Shown here: one piece after another, positions 34,796-43,933 of the stretch | Layout: every line of letters begins with the position of its first letter | Position numbering within the stretch: position 1 is the first letter of the stretch | Assembly (NCBI RefSeq): GCF_040513375.1 | Contig: NZ_JBEVTG010000005.1 | Location: forward strand, 1-64,000 | Source: Flagellimonas_B algarum | GTDB lineage: Bacteria; Bacteroidota; Bacteroidia; Flavobacteriales; Flavobacteriaceae | Direction of reading: 5' to 3' | Length of the DNA: 64,000 bases | Translations under genes and position numbers: made by a program | The notes under the pieces: generated by a model | Databases searched by the model: none | Told to the model about the DNA's origin: nothing | What the model saw: only the letters and a program-made list of their open reading frames with translations

Positions 34796-35359
34796 ATGGC
34801 GATCTCCTTACCCGATACCGAACTCATCAATCGACTGCAACGTGGCGAAAAAGCCGCGCTCTATCCTTTGTATGATAAGTACGCTGGCGCTTTATTCGGT
34901 GTCTTGCTCCGCATTTGCAGAAACGAAGCATTGGCGGAAGATCTATTACAGGAAGCCTTTGTCAAGATTTGGCAGAAAATAGACACTTACGATCCCTCTA
35001 AAGGACGTTTCTATACTTGGGCGTACCGAATCGCGAAAAATACCGCCTTGAACGCGTTAAGAAAACGGGAAGTACTCATCCAAAATGATGATTTGGGTGT
35101 ACATATGGATAAAAGCAACACCGAAACCGAACCTGATTATACCCAGCTCCAAGGGGCGTTGAAGCAACTTGACCCACATCACAAAGAAGCCTTGGAACTG
35201 GTCTATTTCAGAGGGTATACCCATAGGGAGGCCCATGAAGAAATGGGAGTTCCATTAGGGACGTTCAAGTCGTATGTCAAACAGGCCATAACCAAATTGC
35301 GTTTGAGTTATGTGAATGAGTTATCGGTGATTTGGGTCGTTATAGAATCGATTGCATGA
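34796..35359 (+). CDS. ECF-type RNA polymerase sigma factor
   Basis: 187 aa. Region 2 (YDKYAGALFGVLLRICRN, AEDLLQEAFVKIWQ, GRFYTWAYRIAKNTALN) and region 4 (ALELVYFRGYTHREAHEEM, GTFKSYVKQAITKLR) are both present. The upstream frame allows an extra 10 residues, but ATG 34796 fits. The stop overlaps the anti-sigma start (ATGA). It resembles SigK-type factors that pair with RskA-like anti-sigmas. Confidence 0.93.
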   Translation: MAISLPDTELINRLQRGEKAALYPLYDKYAGALFGVLLRICRNEALAEDLLQEAFVKIWQKIDTYDPSKGRFYTWAYRIAKNTALNALRKREVLIQNDDLGVHMDKSNTETEPDYTQLQGALKQLDPHHKEALELVYFRGYTHREAHEEMGVPLGTFKSYVKQAITKLRLSYVNELSVIWVVIESIA

Positions 35360-36108
35360 TGGATAAGGAAAAGTTGTTGGAAGAAGGATTGTTGGAAAAG
35401 TACCTGCTCGGGGAATTGGGCGACCAAGAAGCCGAAGCGGTGCAACAGCTCATTGATGGTGATGCCGAAATCAAAAGCATGTTCGAAGCTATGGAAGCCG
35501 ATTTTGAAAGAATGGCTTTCGAAAACGCGGTTGAACCTCCTGAAAGAATTAAAAATGCCCTAAAGGAACGCTTGGATATCGGAGCGGCACCAAGGCGATT
35601 CGGACCGATGTTGGCTGCAGCCTCGATTGCCCTGGTTTTCGGGCTCGCCGCATTTTGGATGTTTTCCAAATGGCAAAACGCCGAAAGTGATCTCGATGCC
35701 CTACGCATGCAGACGACCGAATTACAACAACGTTTGGATCGGTTGGAATCGAATTACCTGCTTACGACGAACCGCTACGAATCGATCAACAATGCCCGAA
35801 CCATCCCCTTGGTACTTTACGGAAACCGATTATCTCCTGAATCACATGCGGTGGCCTATGTGGATCATACTTCCAAAACGGTGTTATTGAATCCCTTGGG
35901 CCTTGCGAAATTACCCAGTGACAAAACCTATCAAATGTGGAGTGACGTCGATGGCGAAATGATCGATATGGGAATCATTGAAAAAGGGGATTCCTTGATT
36001 CCCTTAAAATATATCGAAAAGGCGGAATCGTTCAATATCACCATCGAGCCTGCTGGAGGAAACGACCACCCTACCGTTTCACAGCTTATTTCGTTTGTGA
36101 CTTTATAA
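35356..36108 (+). CDS. RskA-type membrane anti-sigma factor
   Basis: 250 aa. The N-terminal cytosolic helix bundle (about 1-60, LLEKYLLGELGDQEAEAVQ) would hold the sigma factor. One membrane segment follows (about 84-104), then a short coiled coil (108-135). The periplasmic C-terminal RskA domain has LPSDKTYQMWSDVDGEMIDMG and FNITIEPAGG. Overlaps the sigma stop by four bases; ATG 35359 is an alternative start. Confidence 0.9.
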   Translation: MMDKEKLLEEGLLEKYLLGELGDQEAEAVQQLIDGDAEIKSMFEAMEADFERMAFENAVEPPERIKNALKERLDIGAAPRRFGPMLAAASIALVFGLAAFWMFSKWQNAESDLDALRMQTTELQQRLDRLESNYLLTTNRYESINNARTIPLVLYGNRLSPESHAVAYVDHTSKTVLLNPLGLAKLPSDKTYQMWSDVDGEMIDMGIIEKGDSLIPLKYIEKAESFNITIEPAGGNDHPTVSQLISFVTL

Positions 36109-36151
36109 GCGATTGCGGGTCTAATGGGTAAACTAACTCATTTAGAACCTT

Positions 36152-36838
36152 ATGAAAAGATTTATCGCAGAATTTATCGGCACCTCCTGGTTGGTGTTCG
36201 GTGGGTGCGGAAGTGCGGTCATCGCCGCCGCCTACCCGGATTTAGGAATTGGATTTGTCGGGGTGGCCCTCGCTTTCGGTCTTAGCGTACTCACCATGGC
36301 CTATGCCATCGGTCACATTTCAGGATGCCACCTCAACCCCGCGGTGACCATTGGGCTTGCCGTGGCGAAGCGTTTTGACCGCAAAGATGTTTTTCCATAC
36401 ATCATCGCGCAATTATTGGGCGCTATTTTCGGGGCGGCCATACTCTACCTCATCGCGACCGGGAAACCCGGTTTCGAAGTGGGCGGTTTTGCCGCTAACG
36501 GCTTTGGTGAACATTCGCCGGAAGGCTACGGCTTGCTTTCGGCCTTTACCACCGAAGCCGTATTGACCTTTTTCTTTTTATTCATCATCTTGGGATCGAC
36601 CCATGCCAAAGCGCCCAAAGGAATGGGTGGATTGGCCATCGGTTTGGGGCTGACCTTGATCCATTTGATCAGTATTCCGGTGACCAATACCTCGGTGAAT
36701 CCTGCACGGAGTACCAGTCAGGCGCTATTCGCTGATGGAAGTTGGGCCTTGCCCCAATTGTGGTTGTTTTGGATCGCCCCCATATTAGGGGCCATCTTCG
36801 CCGGTGTGGTGTATGCTTATTTGGTCTCGAAAGACTAA
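36152..36838 (+). CDS. aqpZ: Aquaporin Z
   Basis: 228 aa, six membrane helices with two half-helices. The NPA boxes are HLNPAVT and SVNPARS. Residues around them (GHISGCHLNPAV, TNTSVNPARSTSQALF) match water-selective AqpZ, not glycerol facilitators. Convergent with rimO, 22 bases between stops. Confidence 0.95.
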   Translation: MKRFIAEFIGTSWLVFGGCGSAVIAAAYPDLGIGFVGVALAFGLSVLTMAYAIGHISGCHLNPAVTIGLAVAKRFDRKDVFPYIIAQLLGAIFGAAILYLIATGKPGFEVGGFAANGFGEHSPEGYGLLSAFTTEAVLTFFFLFIILGSTHAKAPKGMGGLAIGLGLTLIHLISIPVTNTSVNPARSTSQALFADGSWALPQLWLFWIAPILGAIFAGVVYAYLVSKD

Positions 36839-36860
36839 AAATGATGGTAAGGCCCTGGCG

Positions 36861-38174
36861 CTAGTCGGGGCTTTTAAACGGTTCGCCGAACAAATCGAAA
36901 TCGGTGGCATCCGTAATTTTTATCGACACGAATTCGCCGATCTTCACATAATGCTTGCTCGCATCGATATGCACTTCATTATCAACATCGGGGGAGTCGA
37001 ATTCCGTTCTACCAACGAAGAAATTCCCTTCCTTTCGGTCGATGATACAGCGAAAGACCGCTCCGATTTTTTCTTGGTTCAATTCCCACGAAATCTGCGA
37101 TTGGATTTCCATGATCTCATTGGCACGTTCTTGCTTTACGGCCTCGGGCACATCATCCTCTAAATTATAGGCATGGGTATTTTCCTCATGGCTATAGGTA
37201 AAACAACCCAAGCGCTCAAAACGCATGGCCTTTACCCATTCTTTCAACACCTCGAAATCAGCCTCGGTTTCACCAGGATAACCCACGATCAGGGTGGTGC
37301 GGATGGCCATTTTGGGTACAGCCTTTCGAAATTCCTCCAAAAGCTTGGTGGTTTTTGCTTTTGTAGTACCCCGACGCATGCTTTTCAAGATCGGATCGGC
37401 GATATGCTGTAAGGGAATGTCAATATAATTACAGATTTTAGGTTCCCGCTCCATGACCTCAAGCACATCCATTGGAAAGCCTGTAGGAAAGGCGTAATGC
37501 AAACGTATCCATTCTATGCCGTCAACGGCAACGAGGTGCTCGAGCAACTCGGCCAAATTTCTTTTTTTGTAGAGGTCCAGACCATAATATGTCAGGTCTT
37601 GTGCGATCAATATCAATTCTTTGACCCCGTTCGCAGCCAGTTTACCGGCCTCTTCGACCAAGGCTTCAATAGGGGTACTGCGGTGTTTTCCGCGCATGAT
37701 CGGAATGGCGCAGAACGAGCAGGGGCGATCACAACCTTCCGCGATTTTCAAATAGGCATAATTCTTAGGGGTGGTGGTCAATCGCTCGCCAAGTAACTCG
37801 TGTTTGTAGTCGGCACCGAGGGCCTTGAGTAAATTGGGGAGATCACTCGTTCCGAAATAGGCATCTACGTCCGGAATTTCTTTTTGAAGGTCGGGTTTGT
37901 ACCGTTCGCTGAGACATCCGGTCACGAACACCTTGTCGACGGTTCCTGCTTCCTTCTTTTGAACATACTCCAAGATGGTATTCACACTCTCTTCCTTGGC
38001 ATTTGCAATGAAACCGCAGGTATTGATAACGACCACATTGCCTTCCTCCTCATGGGCGACCTCCTTGTTGTTGGCCCGAAGTTGGCCCATGAGCACTTCC
38101 GAGTCGTATACGTTCTTGCTACAACCCAGGGTGACCACGTTGATTTTGTTCTTCTTTAGTGATTTGGTTCTCAT
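36861..38174 (-). CDS. rimO: Ribosomal protein S12 methylthiotransferase
   Basis: 437 aa. Radical SAM enzyme adding beta-methylthio to Asp of S12. UPF0004 domain cysteines are in TLGCSKN, INTCGFI and VTGCLSERY; the SAM cluster motif is CDRPCSFC; a TRAM domain closes the protein (VFRCIIDRKEGNFFVGR). The frame extends to 38258, but MRTKSLKKNKINVVTLGC at 38174 is the family start, and a -7 box (TATTTTTG, 38205-38212, minus) lies upstream of it. Confidence 0.95.
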   Translation of the reverse strand: MRTKSLKKNKINVVTLGCSKNVYDSEVLMGQLRANNKEVAHEEEGNVVVINTCGFIANAKEESVNTILEYVQKKEAGTVDKVFVTGCLSERYKPDLQKEIPDVDAYFGTSDLPNLLKALGADYKHELLGERLTTTPKNYAYLKIAEGCDRPCSFCAIPIMRGKHRSTPIEALVEEAGKLAANGVKELILIAQDLTYYGLDLYKKRNLAELLEHLVAVDGIEWIRLHYAFPTGFPMDVLEVMEREPKICNYIDIPLQHIADPILKSMRRGTTKAKTTKLLEEFRKAVPKMAIRTTLIVGYPGETEADFEVLKEWVKAMRFERLGCFTYSHEENTHAYNLEDDVPEAVKQERANEIMEIQSQISWELNQEKIGAVFRCIIDRKEGNFFVGRTEFDSPDVDNEVHIDASKHYVKIGEFVSIKITDATDFDLFGEPFKSPD

Positions 38175-38311
38175 ACCGTTTTCTTGCTTGATGCCGAAAC
38201 GGGGCAAAAATACGATACTTGGGGTGCACTTGGTCGAAATTCTTGCATAAATACCCATCCCATCCCGTTAAACCAATACGGGGAATCGGGGTCCTAATAC
38301 GAAACGAAACC

Positions 38312-39418
38312 ATGAAAACCAACTACCTATTAGCCAGTTTACTCAGTCTGTTCTTGTTGGGATGTACGTCCGATTCCATCGAGACTATCGAAGGCAGTGG
38401 TGATGACAACACCGATTTACCGGCAACTCCCGTACGCTATTTCCCGCCCTTGGAATCGGCCGATTGGGAAACCGTTGACCCGGCTTCCTTGGATTGGAAC
38501 GCCTCCGCGGAGGGCGCCCTACGCGATTTTCTGGAAAGCAACGGCACCAAGGCTTTCATGATTTTGAAAGACGGTCGCATCGCCGTGGAATGGTATTTTG
38601 ATGAGCATACGGTTAACACGAGCTGGTATTGGGCTTCGGCCGGAAAAACATTGACCGCTTTCGCAGTCGGTATCGCCGAGGCGGAGGGACTTTTGGATGT
38701 CAACGATACCAGCGCCGACTATCTTGGTCAAGGTTGGACAGGCCTCACTATGGAAAAAGAAAACCTGATCAAAATTAAACACCAATTGACCATGACTTCG
38801 GGCTTGAACGATCTTGAATTCGATTGCATCACGCCGGATTGTCTCGAATATTTGGCCGATGCCGGTACACGCTGGGCCTATCATAACGGTCCCTACACCC
38901 TACTGCAAGACGTAGTCGCCAATGCGAGTGCCATGGATTGGACCGATTACTTCAATCAAAAACTTCGTGATCGCATCGGAATGGATGGGTTTTGGTTCTC
39001 GACCAGTGGCACGAACAACGTTTACTTCAGTACGGCACGTAGTATGGCACGCTTCGGGCTTCTAAACCTCAACGGAGGGCAATGGGAAGCAACTGACATT
39101 TTAAGCAACGAGGCCTATGAATCGGCCATGCGCGTTACCTCACAAGAACTCAATGCGGCCTACGGTTACCTTTGGTGGCTCAATGGAAAGGATTCATACA
39201 GAGCTCCCGGCTTACAGGCCGTTTTCGATGGGGAACTGATTCCGAATGCCCCGGCCGACACCTACGCCGGGCTAGGAAAGAACGATCAGAAATTATACAT
39301 TGTTCCGAGTCGGGGTTTGGTCATTCTCCGGCAGGGCGATGATAGCGGCGACGATTTATTGGGTCCTTCAAGTTTTGATAATGCCCTTTGGGAACGACTG
39401 TCCGCATATCTCGATTAA
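38312..39418 (+). CDS. Class C beta-lactamase-fold serine hydrolase lipoprotein
   Basis: 368 aa. Lipoprotein signal MKTNYLLASLLSLFLLGC (Cys 18), a Thr/Asp-rich linker, then the class C (PF00144) fold: S109-A-G-K112 and a YHN motif in RWAYHNGPYTLL. The usual third box (HTG/HSG) is replaced by an SRG-like segment in IVPSRGLVILRQGDD. Likely a cell-surface esterase or D-amino-acid peptidase. The open frame reaches back to 38219, but the signal peptide fixes the start. Ends four bases inside the convergent amidase gene. Confidence 0.85.
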   Translation: MKTNYLLASLLSLFLLGCTSDSIETIEGSGDDNTDLPATPVRYFPPLESADWETVDPASLDWNASAEGALRDFLESNGTKAFMILKDGRIAVEWYFDEHTVNTSWYWASAGKTLTAFAVGIAEAEGLLDVNDTSADYLGQGWTGLTMEKENLIKIKHQLTMTSGLNDLEFDCITPDCLEYLADAGTRWAYHNGPYTLLQDVVANASAMDWTDYFNQKLRDRIGMDGFWFSTSGTNNVYFSTARSMARFGLLNLNGGQWEATDILSNEAYESAMRVTSQELNAAYGYLWWLNGKDSYRAPGLQAVFDGELIPNAPADTYAGLGKNDQKLYIVPSRGLVILRQGDDSGDDLLGPSSFDNALWERLSAYLD

Positions 39419-41169
39419 TCTTCGTAGCCGGCAGGCATCCGTCGCGCTGCCAGTAGTTGTTCGATAGCGGCTCCCAATTCATATAGTTTGCCTTCTTGAT
39501 ATTGCTTTGCGATCAAGGTCAAATTCACGGGCTCGCCGGTCTTCCGATATCCCATGGGCAGACCCAAGGCCGGATATTCGGCTACCGCCGCAGCACCTGC
39601 ATCGAAATTATTGATGGAGAGGATCGCATCCAGTCGGTGGGCGGTCATGGGCGAATTCCAATAGGTACGCCCCGAATTTTTGAGTCGTCTTTTTAAGGAT
39701 TGCAACGAATCCGTTGGAAGCGAATCGCTTAGGATACCTTCTAAACGAACCTGGCCATACGGAATGCGAACCAACGAATCTTTCAGGTTGAAAGCTACGA
39801 CATCAGCCACGGTAGAAAAGGGCACCGCTGCGGTATCTTTGACGTTTGCTTTAAAATATCGGGGCAAATCGAATTTCATATCACCGTTCAAAAGGGATAA
39901 GAAGCCATCAAAAGCAACCTCAGGGGCTTCGAATGCCACGATCACGGCCCCGGCTTGCTCCAGCTTGCCAATCGTTCTCCGGTAAAGGGTGTCTTTTTCG
40001 AGATAGGACTTGAATACACCCAATCGTTTGCCATTAACGCTGGGCTCTGAACTTTGGTACCAAGAGGCTTCCCAATCGGCCTGTACGGACTTATCATCGG
40101 TTTCATCGAAACCGCGCATGGCATCAAGCACGATACCATTATCAATGACACTTTTGGTCATCGGTCCCGGAGTATCCAAAGTACTCGATATCGGTACGAT
40201 ACCACTGCGGCTCAACAATCCGATGGTCGGTTTCATACCCACTACTGAATTTTGCCCTGAAGGGGAGAGAATGGACCCTGAAGTTTCGGTGCCGACTGCC
40301 GCTACGGCATAGTTTGCTGCCATTGCGGTTCCGCTACCGGCACTTGAGCCCCCGGTATCGAAAATCCGCCGACCATAGGGGTTCAAGGTCTGCCCACCGT
40401 AAGCACTCTGCCCATTGGGACAATTACAGAGGTAATTCGCCCATTCACTAAGATTCACCTTGCCTAAAATCAAGGCCCCGTTCGCCTTTAACCGTTCTAC
40501 GATAAAAGCATCTTCCGTTTCATTACCCATCAAGGCAATGGCCCCTGCGGTGGTTTTCATTCGGGCGGCACCGATGTTATCTTTTAATAAAATCGGCATG
40601 CCATAAATGGGGTGATGCCCATCGGCATTGGTGTCCAAAGACCTGGCTTGTTCCAGAACATCCGGATTCAGGGCCAAAATCGTATTCAAGGTCGTGGCAT
40701 GGGGCAACTCATAGGTATAGATCCGCTTCAAAAAGAACAAGATCAGTTCTTCATAGGAGAACACCCCTTGTTTGATGTGTTTTTGTAAGGTCGGGATGTC
40801 TTGTTCCATGACCAGGGGCCTGAGCGTCTCATAACGTTCCAATGAAAAACCGGCCACGGCATCGGCCAGTGGTTGAAAGACCAAGTTCTTGTCCAACACC
40901 TTACTCTGTAGCAGCTTAAAACGCATTTTCGGGTTTTCGTGTGTGGCACTGGCAGCGATTTCATCCGAATCGTCATAGGGGGTCCAAAGTGGTTTTTCAG
41001 CTTCTGTTTCAACTCCTTTTTCATCAGTTTGGATTTCGCCGACAACCTCCTGCAGCTGCTGCTTATCGGTTACTTCCTGTGGTTTCGGTTCAAGCTTGCA
41101 AGAAAGGGCGTACACCAACAAGAATAACGTCGATAGTTTGGTGAATGGGAATCTTTTATTTCTCATCAT
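39415..41169 (-). CDS. Amidase-signature family lipoprotein
   Basis: 584 aa. Signal ending in YALSC (lipidated Cys about 24) and an acidic linker to about 90, then the amidase-signature domain. Catalytic Lys is in LLKDNIGA, cis-Ser in GGSSAGSGTAMA and nucleophile Ser in TETSGSILSPSGQNSVVG. Exported members hydrolyse peptide or acyl amides, so this is not a GatA. A second Met directly follows the first (41166). Confidence 0.88.
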   Translation of the reverse strand: MMRNKRFPFTKLSTLFLLVYALSCKLEPKPQEVTDKQQLQEVVGEIQTDEKGVETEAEKPLWTPYDDSDEIAASATHENPKMRFKLLQSKVLDKNLVFQPLADAVAGFSLERYETLRPLVMEQDIPTLQKHIKQGVFSYEELILFFLKRIYTYELPHATTLNTILALNPDVLEQARSLDTNADGHHPIYGMPILLKDNIGAARMKTTAGAIALMGNETEDAFIVERLKANGALILGKVNLSEWANYLCNCPNGQSAYGGQTLNPYGRRIFDTGGSSAGSGTAMAANYAVAAVGTETSGSILSPSGQNSVVGMKPTIGLLSRSGIVPISSTLDTPGPMTKSVIDNGIVLDAMRGFDETDDKSVQADWEASWYQSSEPSVNGKRLGVFKSYLEKDTLYRRTIGKLEQAGAVIVAFEAPEVAFDGFLSLLNGDMKFDLPRYFKANVKDTAAVPFSTVADVVAFNLKDSLVRIPYGQVRLEGILSDSLPTDSLQSLKRRLKNSGRTYWNSPMTAHRLDAILSINNFDAGAAAVAEYPALGLPMGYRKTGEPVNLTLIAKQYQEGKLYELGAAIEQLLAARRMPAGYED

Positions 41170-41337
41170 AGTGTATTTGCGTTGGTGCTGTCCGGAGGGA
41201 CCATACTTTCGGAACAGCCGGGTTCTCGATAACCTTTGATTGACATATGCAAAATATCGGTTCTCGCTTCACATCGACCTTGGTCGATTACGTAAGGTAG
41301 TCGTTTTCTTTTAGTTACGGAAAAAGGAGTGACAGGC

Positions 41338-42213
41338 CTAGTCTTCAAGCAAGTTGGTCCAAGCGCGGATGTTCTTTTCGTTCATCCGAACGAATTCATC
41401 CTTACCCAATTCGGCAGCGATGGTTTTTGATTTTTGGGCGGATGCAATGGCCCCTTTGAAGTCTTTTAGATCCGCTTGCAATAGGCTCTTGACCCTGTGG
41501 AAATAGTAGGTGTCGCCTCCCAATTCCAGGGCTTTATCGACATAACCAAGTGCCCTTTTGGTAGCAACGCCCTGTTCCTGCAAATACCGTGCGGCTTCGT
41601 AATAGGTCTGTGCCGAAGGCAGCGATTCCAATTTATCAGCGATCTCAGCTTCCATCATCGCTTGGGTATCGACTTCGATAGGGATTTCGATTCGGGTCGA
41701 GGCCCAAGTCAGTTGCAACAACGCGGCATCGTGGGTAATGCTATCGAAAGAAATCAAAAAATTCTCTTGGTGATAGGATAGGCGTTGCGGTCGAAGTCGG
41801 ATACGAAATAAATCTTCAGCGGGGTCATAGGCCGTTCGACCATCGCCCCAGTGCCCTATATTGGTATGGAACGCAATTTCCCAATATTCCGCTTCAGGAA
41901 ACGCATACAGGGCATAGGTGCCTTTAGGCAGCGTATTGCCGCTGATTTTCATATCCGCATCCACATGGATCTTGGTGCTTTCGTTGGCCCCGACGCGCCA
42001 AATTCGACCAAAGGGCACCAAACCTTTTTGGCCATCGTCTTGCGGTCCGAATACATGCCTTCCCTTAACTGCCGGTCGTGAATATTCGATACGGATATTG
42101 GAAAGGCCCAATTGTTGTTCGACTATGGCAAAAGGACTTGCTTTGGGATGTGTTATCTGTGCTGTCGCAAAAAGCGAACAACAGAAGTACAGCCCTAGGA
42201 ATACGCGTTTCAT
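41338..42213 (-). CDS. DUF2911 secreted protein with TPR-like tail
   Basis: 291 aa. Signal peptide MKRVFLGLYFCCSLFATA, then the DUF2911 domain (about 20-190: IRIEYSRPAVKGRHVFG, GRIWRVGANESTKIHVDADM, LPKGTYALYAFPEAEYW). The C-terminal third has helical repeats (YYEAARYLQEQG, ALGYVDKALELGG) like TPRs. Function unknown; DUF2911 is very common in Bacteroidota. The start overlaps the ftsY stop by four bases. Confidence 0.85.
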   Translation of the reverse strand: MKRVFLGLYFCCSLFATAQITHPKASPFAIVEQQLGLSNIRIEYSRPAVKGRHVFGPQDDGQKGLVPFGRIWRVGANESTKIHVDADMKISGNTLPKGTYALYAFPEAEYWEIAFHTNIGHWGDGRTAYDPAEDLFRIRLRPQRLSYHQENFLISFDSITHDAALLQLTWASTRIEIPIEVDTQAMMEAEIADKLESLPSAQTYYEAARYLQEQGVATKRALGYVDKALELGGDTYYFHRVKSLLQADLKDFKGAIASAQKSKTIAAELGKDEFVRMNEKNIRAWTNLLED

Positions 42214-43169
42214 TGGAATTTGAAAAAGGAATCGACGAATTCGTATTTGTTGAAGACCTGTAGGTCTTCAATCCCTTCCCCAACACCAATGTACTTCACC
42301 GGAATCTGGAATTGATCGGATATTCCGATCACCACACCGCCTTTCGCGGTTCCATCCAACTTGGTGACCGCGAGACTGCGGACTTCGGTGGCCTTGGTAA
42401 ACTGCTTGGCCTGTTCAAACGCATTTTGGCCCGTTGACCCATCTAGCACCAACAACACATCATGTGGGGCATCGGGAACCACCTTTTGCATGACCCGTTT
42501 TACTTTTGAAAGTTCGTTCATCAAATTGACCTTATTGTGCAATCGCCCTGCCGTATCGATTAGGACCACATCGGCTTTTTCAGCTACTGCCGAATTCAAG
42601 GTATCGAAGGCCACTGAGGCCGGATCACTCCCCATTTTTTGTTTGATGATGGGCACGTCGACCCGTTTCGCCCAAACTTCCAACTGGTCGATGGCGGCGG
42701 CCCTAAAGGTATCGGCCGCACCCAAAACGACCTTAAGGCCCTTGTTTTTGAACTGGTGGGCCAGCTTGCCGATGGTCGTGGTCTTCCCGACCCCATTGAC
42801 CCCAACGACCATAATGACATGGGGGCCGTCGGATTTAGGGATTTCAATGGTCTCCGCCTCACCCGATCGGGTCTCGGCCAACAGCGCCGCAATCTCTTCG
42901 CGCAAAATGACGTTCAATTCGTCAGTACCCAAATATTTATCACGTGCCACGCGGGCTTCGATCCTTTCAATGATCTTCAAGGTGGTGTCGACACCCACAT
43001 CGGAGGTGACCAAAACCTCTTCAAGGTTATCAAGTACCTCGTCATCGACCTTTGATTTTCCGGCAACCGCTTTTGAAAGCTTTCCGAAAAAACTGGAATT
43101 CGATTTTTCAAGACCCTTGTCCAAAGTCTCTTTTTTCTCCTTGGAGAATATATTCTTAAACAAAGCCAT
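42210..43169 (-). CDS. ftsY: Signal recognition particle receptor FtsY
   Basis: 319 aa. GTPase that docks SRP-ribosome complexes at the inner membrane. NG domain only, with a short charged N-terminus instead of the long acidic A domain. G1 GVNGVGKTTTIGKLA, DTAGR, TKLDGTAKGG and the closing IGVGEGIEDLQVF are intact. A -7 box TATCTTTG (43188-43195, minus) precedes it. Confidence 0.96.
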   Translation of the reverse strand: MALFKNIFSKEKKETLDKGLEKSNSSFFGKLSKAVAGKSKVDDEVLDNLEEVLVTSDVGVDTTLKIIERIEARVARDKYLGTDELNVILREEIAALLAETRSGEAETIEIPKSDGPHVIMVVGVNGVGKTTTIGKLAHQFKNKGLKVVLGAADTFRAAAIDQLEVWAKRVDVPIIKQKMGSDPASVAFDTLNSAVAEKADVVLIDTAGRLHNKVNLMNELSKVKRVMQKVVPDAPHDVLLVLDGSTGQNAFEQAKQFTKATEVRSLAVTKLDGTAKGGVVIGISDQFQIPVKYIGVGEGIEDLQVFNKYEFVDSFFKFQ

Positions 43170-43221
43170 AGGTTGTAGCTATAAAATCAAAGATAGGAAA
43201 GTAGGTGGAGTTTTGTTAAAA

Positions 43222-43249
43222 TAAAAAAGCCGCCCCTATCGGGACGGCT
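43222..43249 (-). terminator. Terminator after rpmB-rpmG-DUF4295
   Basis: Stem AGCCG-C-CCC (43228-43236) with GGGACGGCT (43241-43249), one mismatch, then six T on the minus strand. Separates the ribosomal cluster from ftsY. Confidence 0.8.
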
Positions 43250-43272
43250 CTTCATTCTTTATCGTCGCGAAA

Positions 43273-43425
43273 TTACTTTTTCGACAACCAATCGTTAACC
43301 AATTCAGGGGCCATAACCGACTCAACGAAGGTATACGCACCTGTTTTCGGCGACTTGACCATTTTGATGGCCTTTGTCAATCTTTTGGAACTACTTTGTA
43401 GTGTTGCTACCGTCTTCTTTGCCAT
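43273..43425 (-). CDS. DUF4295 small protein
   Basis: 50 aa, basic: starts MAKKTVATLQSSSKRLTK and ends ELVNDWLSKK. This small family is restricted to Bacteroidota and nearly always follows rpmB and rpmG, as here (nine bases after rpmG). It probably binds the ribosome, judging only from charge and linkage. Confidence 0.9.
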   Translation of the reverse strand: MAKKTVATLQSSSKRLTKAIKMVKSPKTGAYTFVESVMAPELVNDWLSKK

Positions 43426-43434
43426 GGTCTAAAC

Positions 43435-43617
43435 TTATTTGATTTCTTTATGAATGGTCATACGCTTCAAGATCGGATTGAATTTCTTCATCTGTAATCG
43501 ATCCGGCGTGTTCTTCTTGTTCTTGGTAGTGATGTATCGTGATGTACCTGGTTGCCCGGATTCTTTGTGCTCCGTGCATTCCAAAATTACCTGAATTCTA
43601 TTCCCCTTCTTGGCCAT
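43435..43617 (-). CDS. rpmG: 50S ribosomal protein L33
   Basis: 60 aa. MAKKGNRIQVILECTEHK opening and TTKNKKNTPDRLQMKKFNP core identify L33. It has one cysteine and no CxxC pairs, so it is the zinc-independent type. 11 bases after rpmB. Confidence 0.95.
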   Translation of the reverse strand: MAKKGNRIQVILECTEHKESGQPGTSRYITTKNKKNTPDRLQMKKFNPILKRMTIHKEIK

Positions 43618-43628
43618 TACTCAACTTT

Positions 43629-43865
43629 TTACTTTACGAAACCTTTCGCTCTTGCTTCTTTCAATGCAGCAGAGATTCCTAATTTATTGATGATCTTGAT
43701 TCCTTTTGAAGAGACGTTCAAGGTCACCCATCGGTCTTCTTCCGGAATGTAAAACTTCTTTTTGGAAATGTTGATATCGAATCTTCTCTTCGTCTTGTTG
43801 ATCGAGAAGGAAACATTATTCCCAAACATCACTTTCTTACCTGTAACTTCACAAATCTTGGACAT
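43629..43865 (-). CDS. rpmB: 50S ribosomal protein L28
   Basis: 78 aa. MSKICEVTGKKVMFGNNVS is the L28 N-terminus, with NINISKK-like strand and the VSSKGIKIINKLG C-terminal motif. Contains a single Cys, so non-zinc type. First gene of rpmB-rpmG-DUF4295. Confidence 0.95.
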   Translation of the reverse strand: MSKICEVTGKKVMFGNNVSFSINKTKRRFDINISKKKFYIPEEDRWVTLNVSSKGIKIINKLGISAALKEARAKGFVK

Positions 43866-43893
43866 CTTCTCTGTGCTTGAATTTTCGCGAGTG

Positions 43894-43924
43894 CAAATTT
43901 ATATCTTTTCTTATTGACCCACAA
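43894..43924 (-). promoter_or_regulatory. Promoter of the rpmB operon
   Basis: On the minus strand TTG (43922-43924), 20-base spacer, TAAATTTG (43894-43901). Leader about 25 bases. Confidence 0.7.
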
Positions 43925-43933
43925 AATTATAGA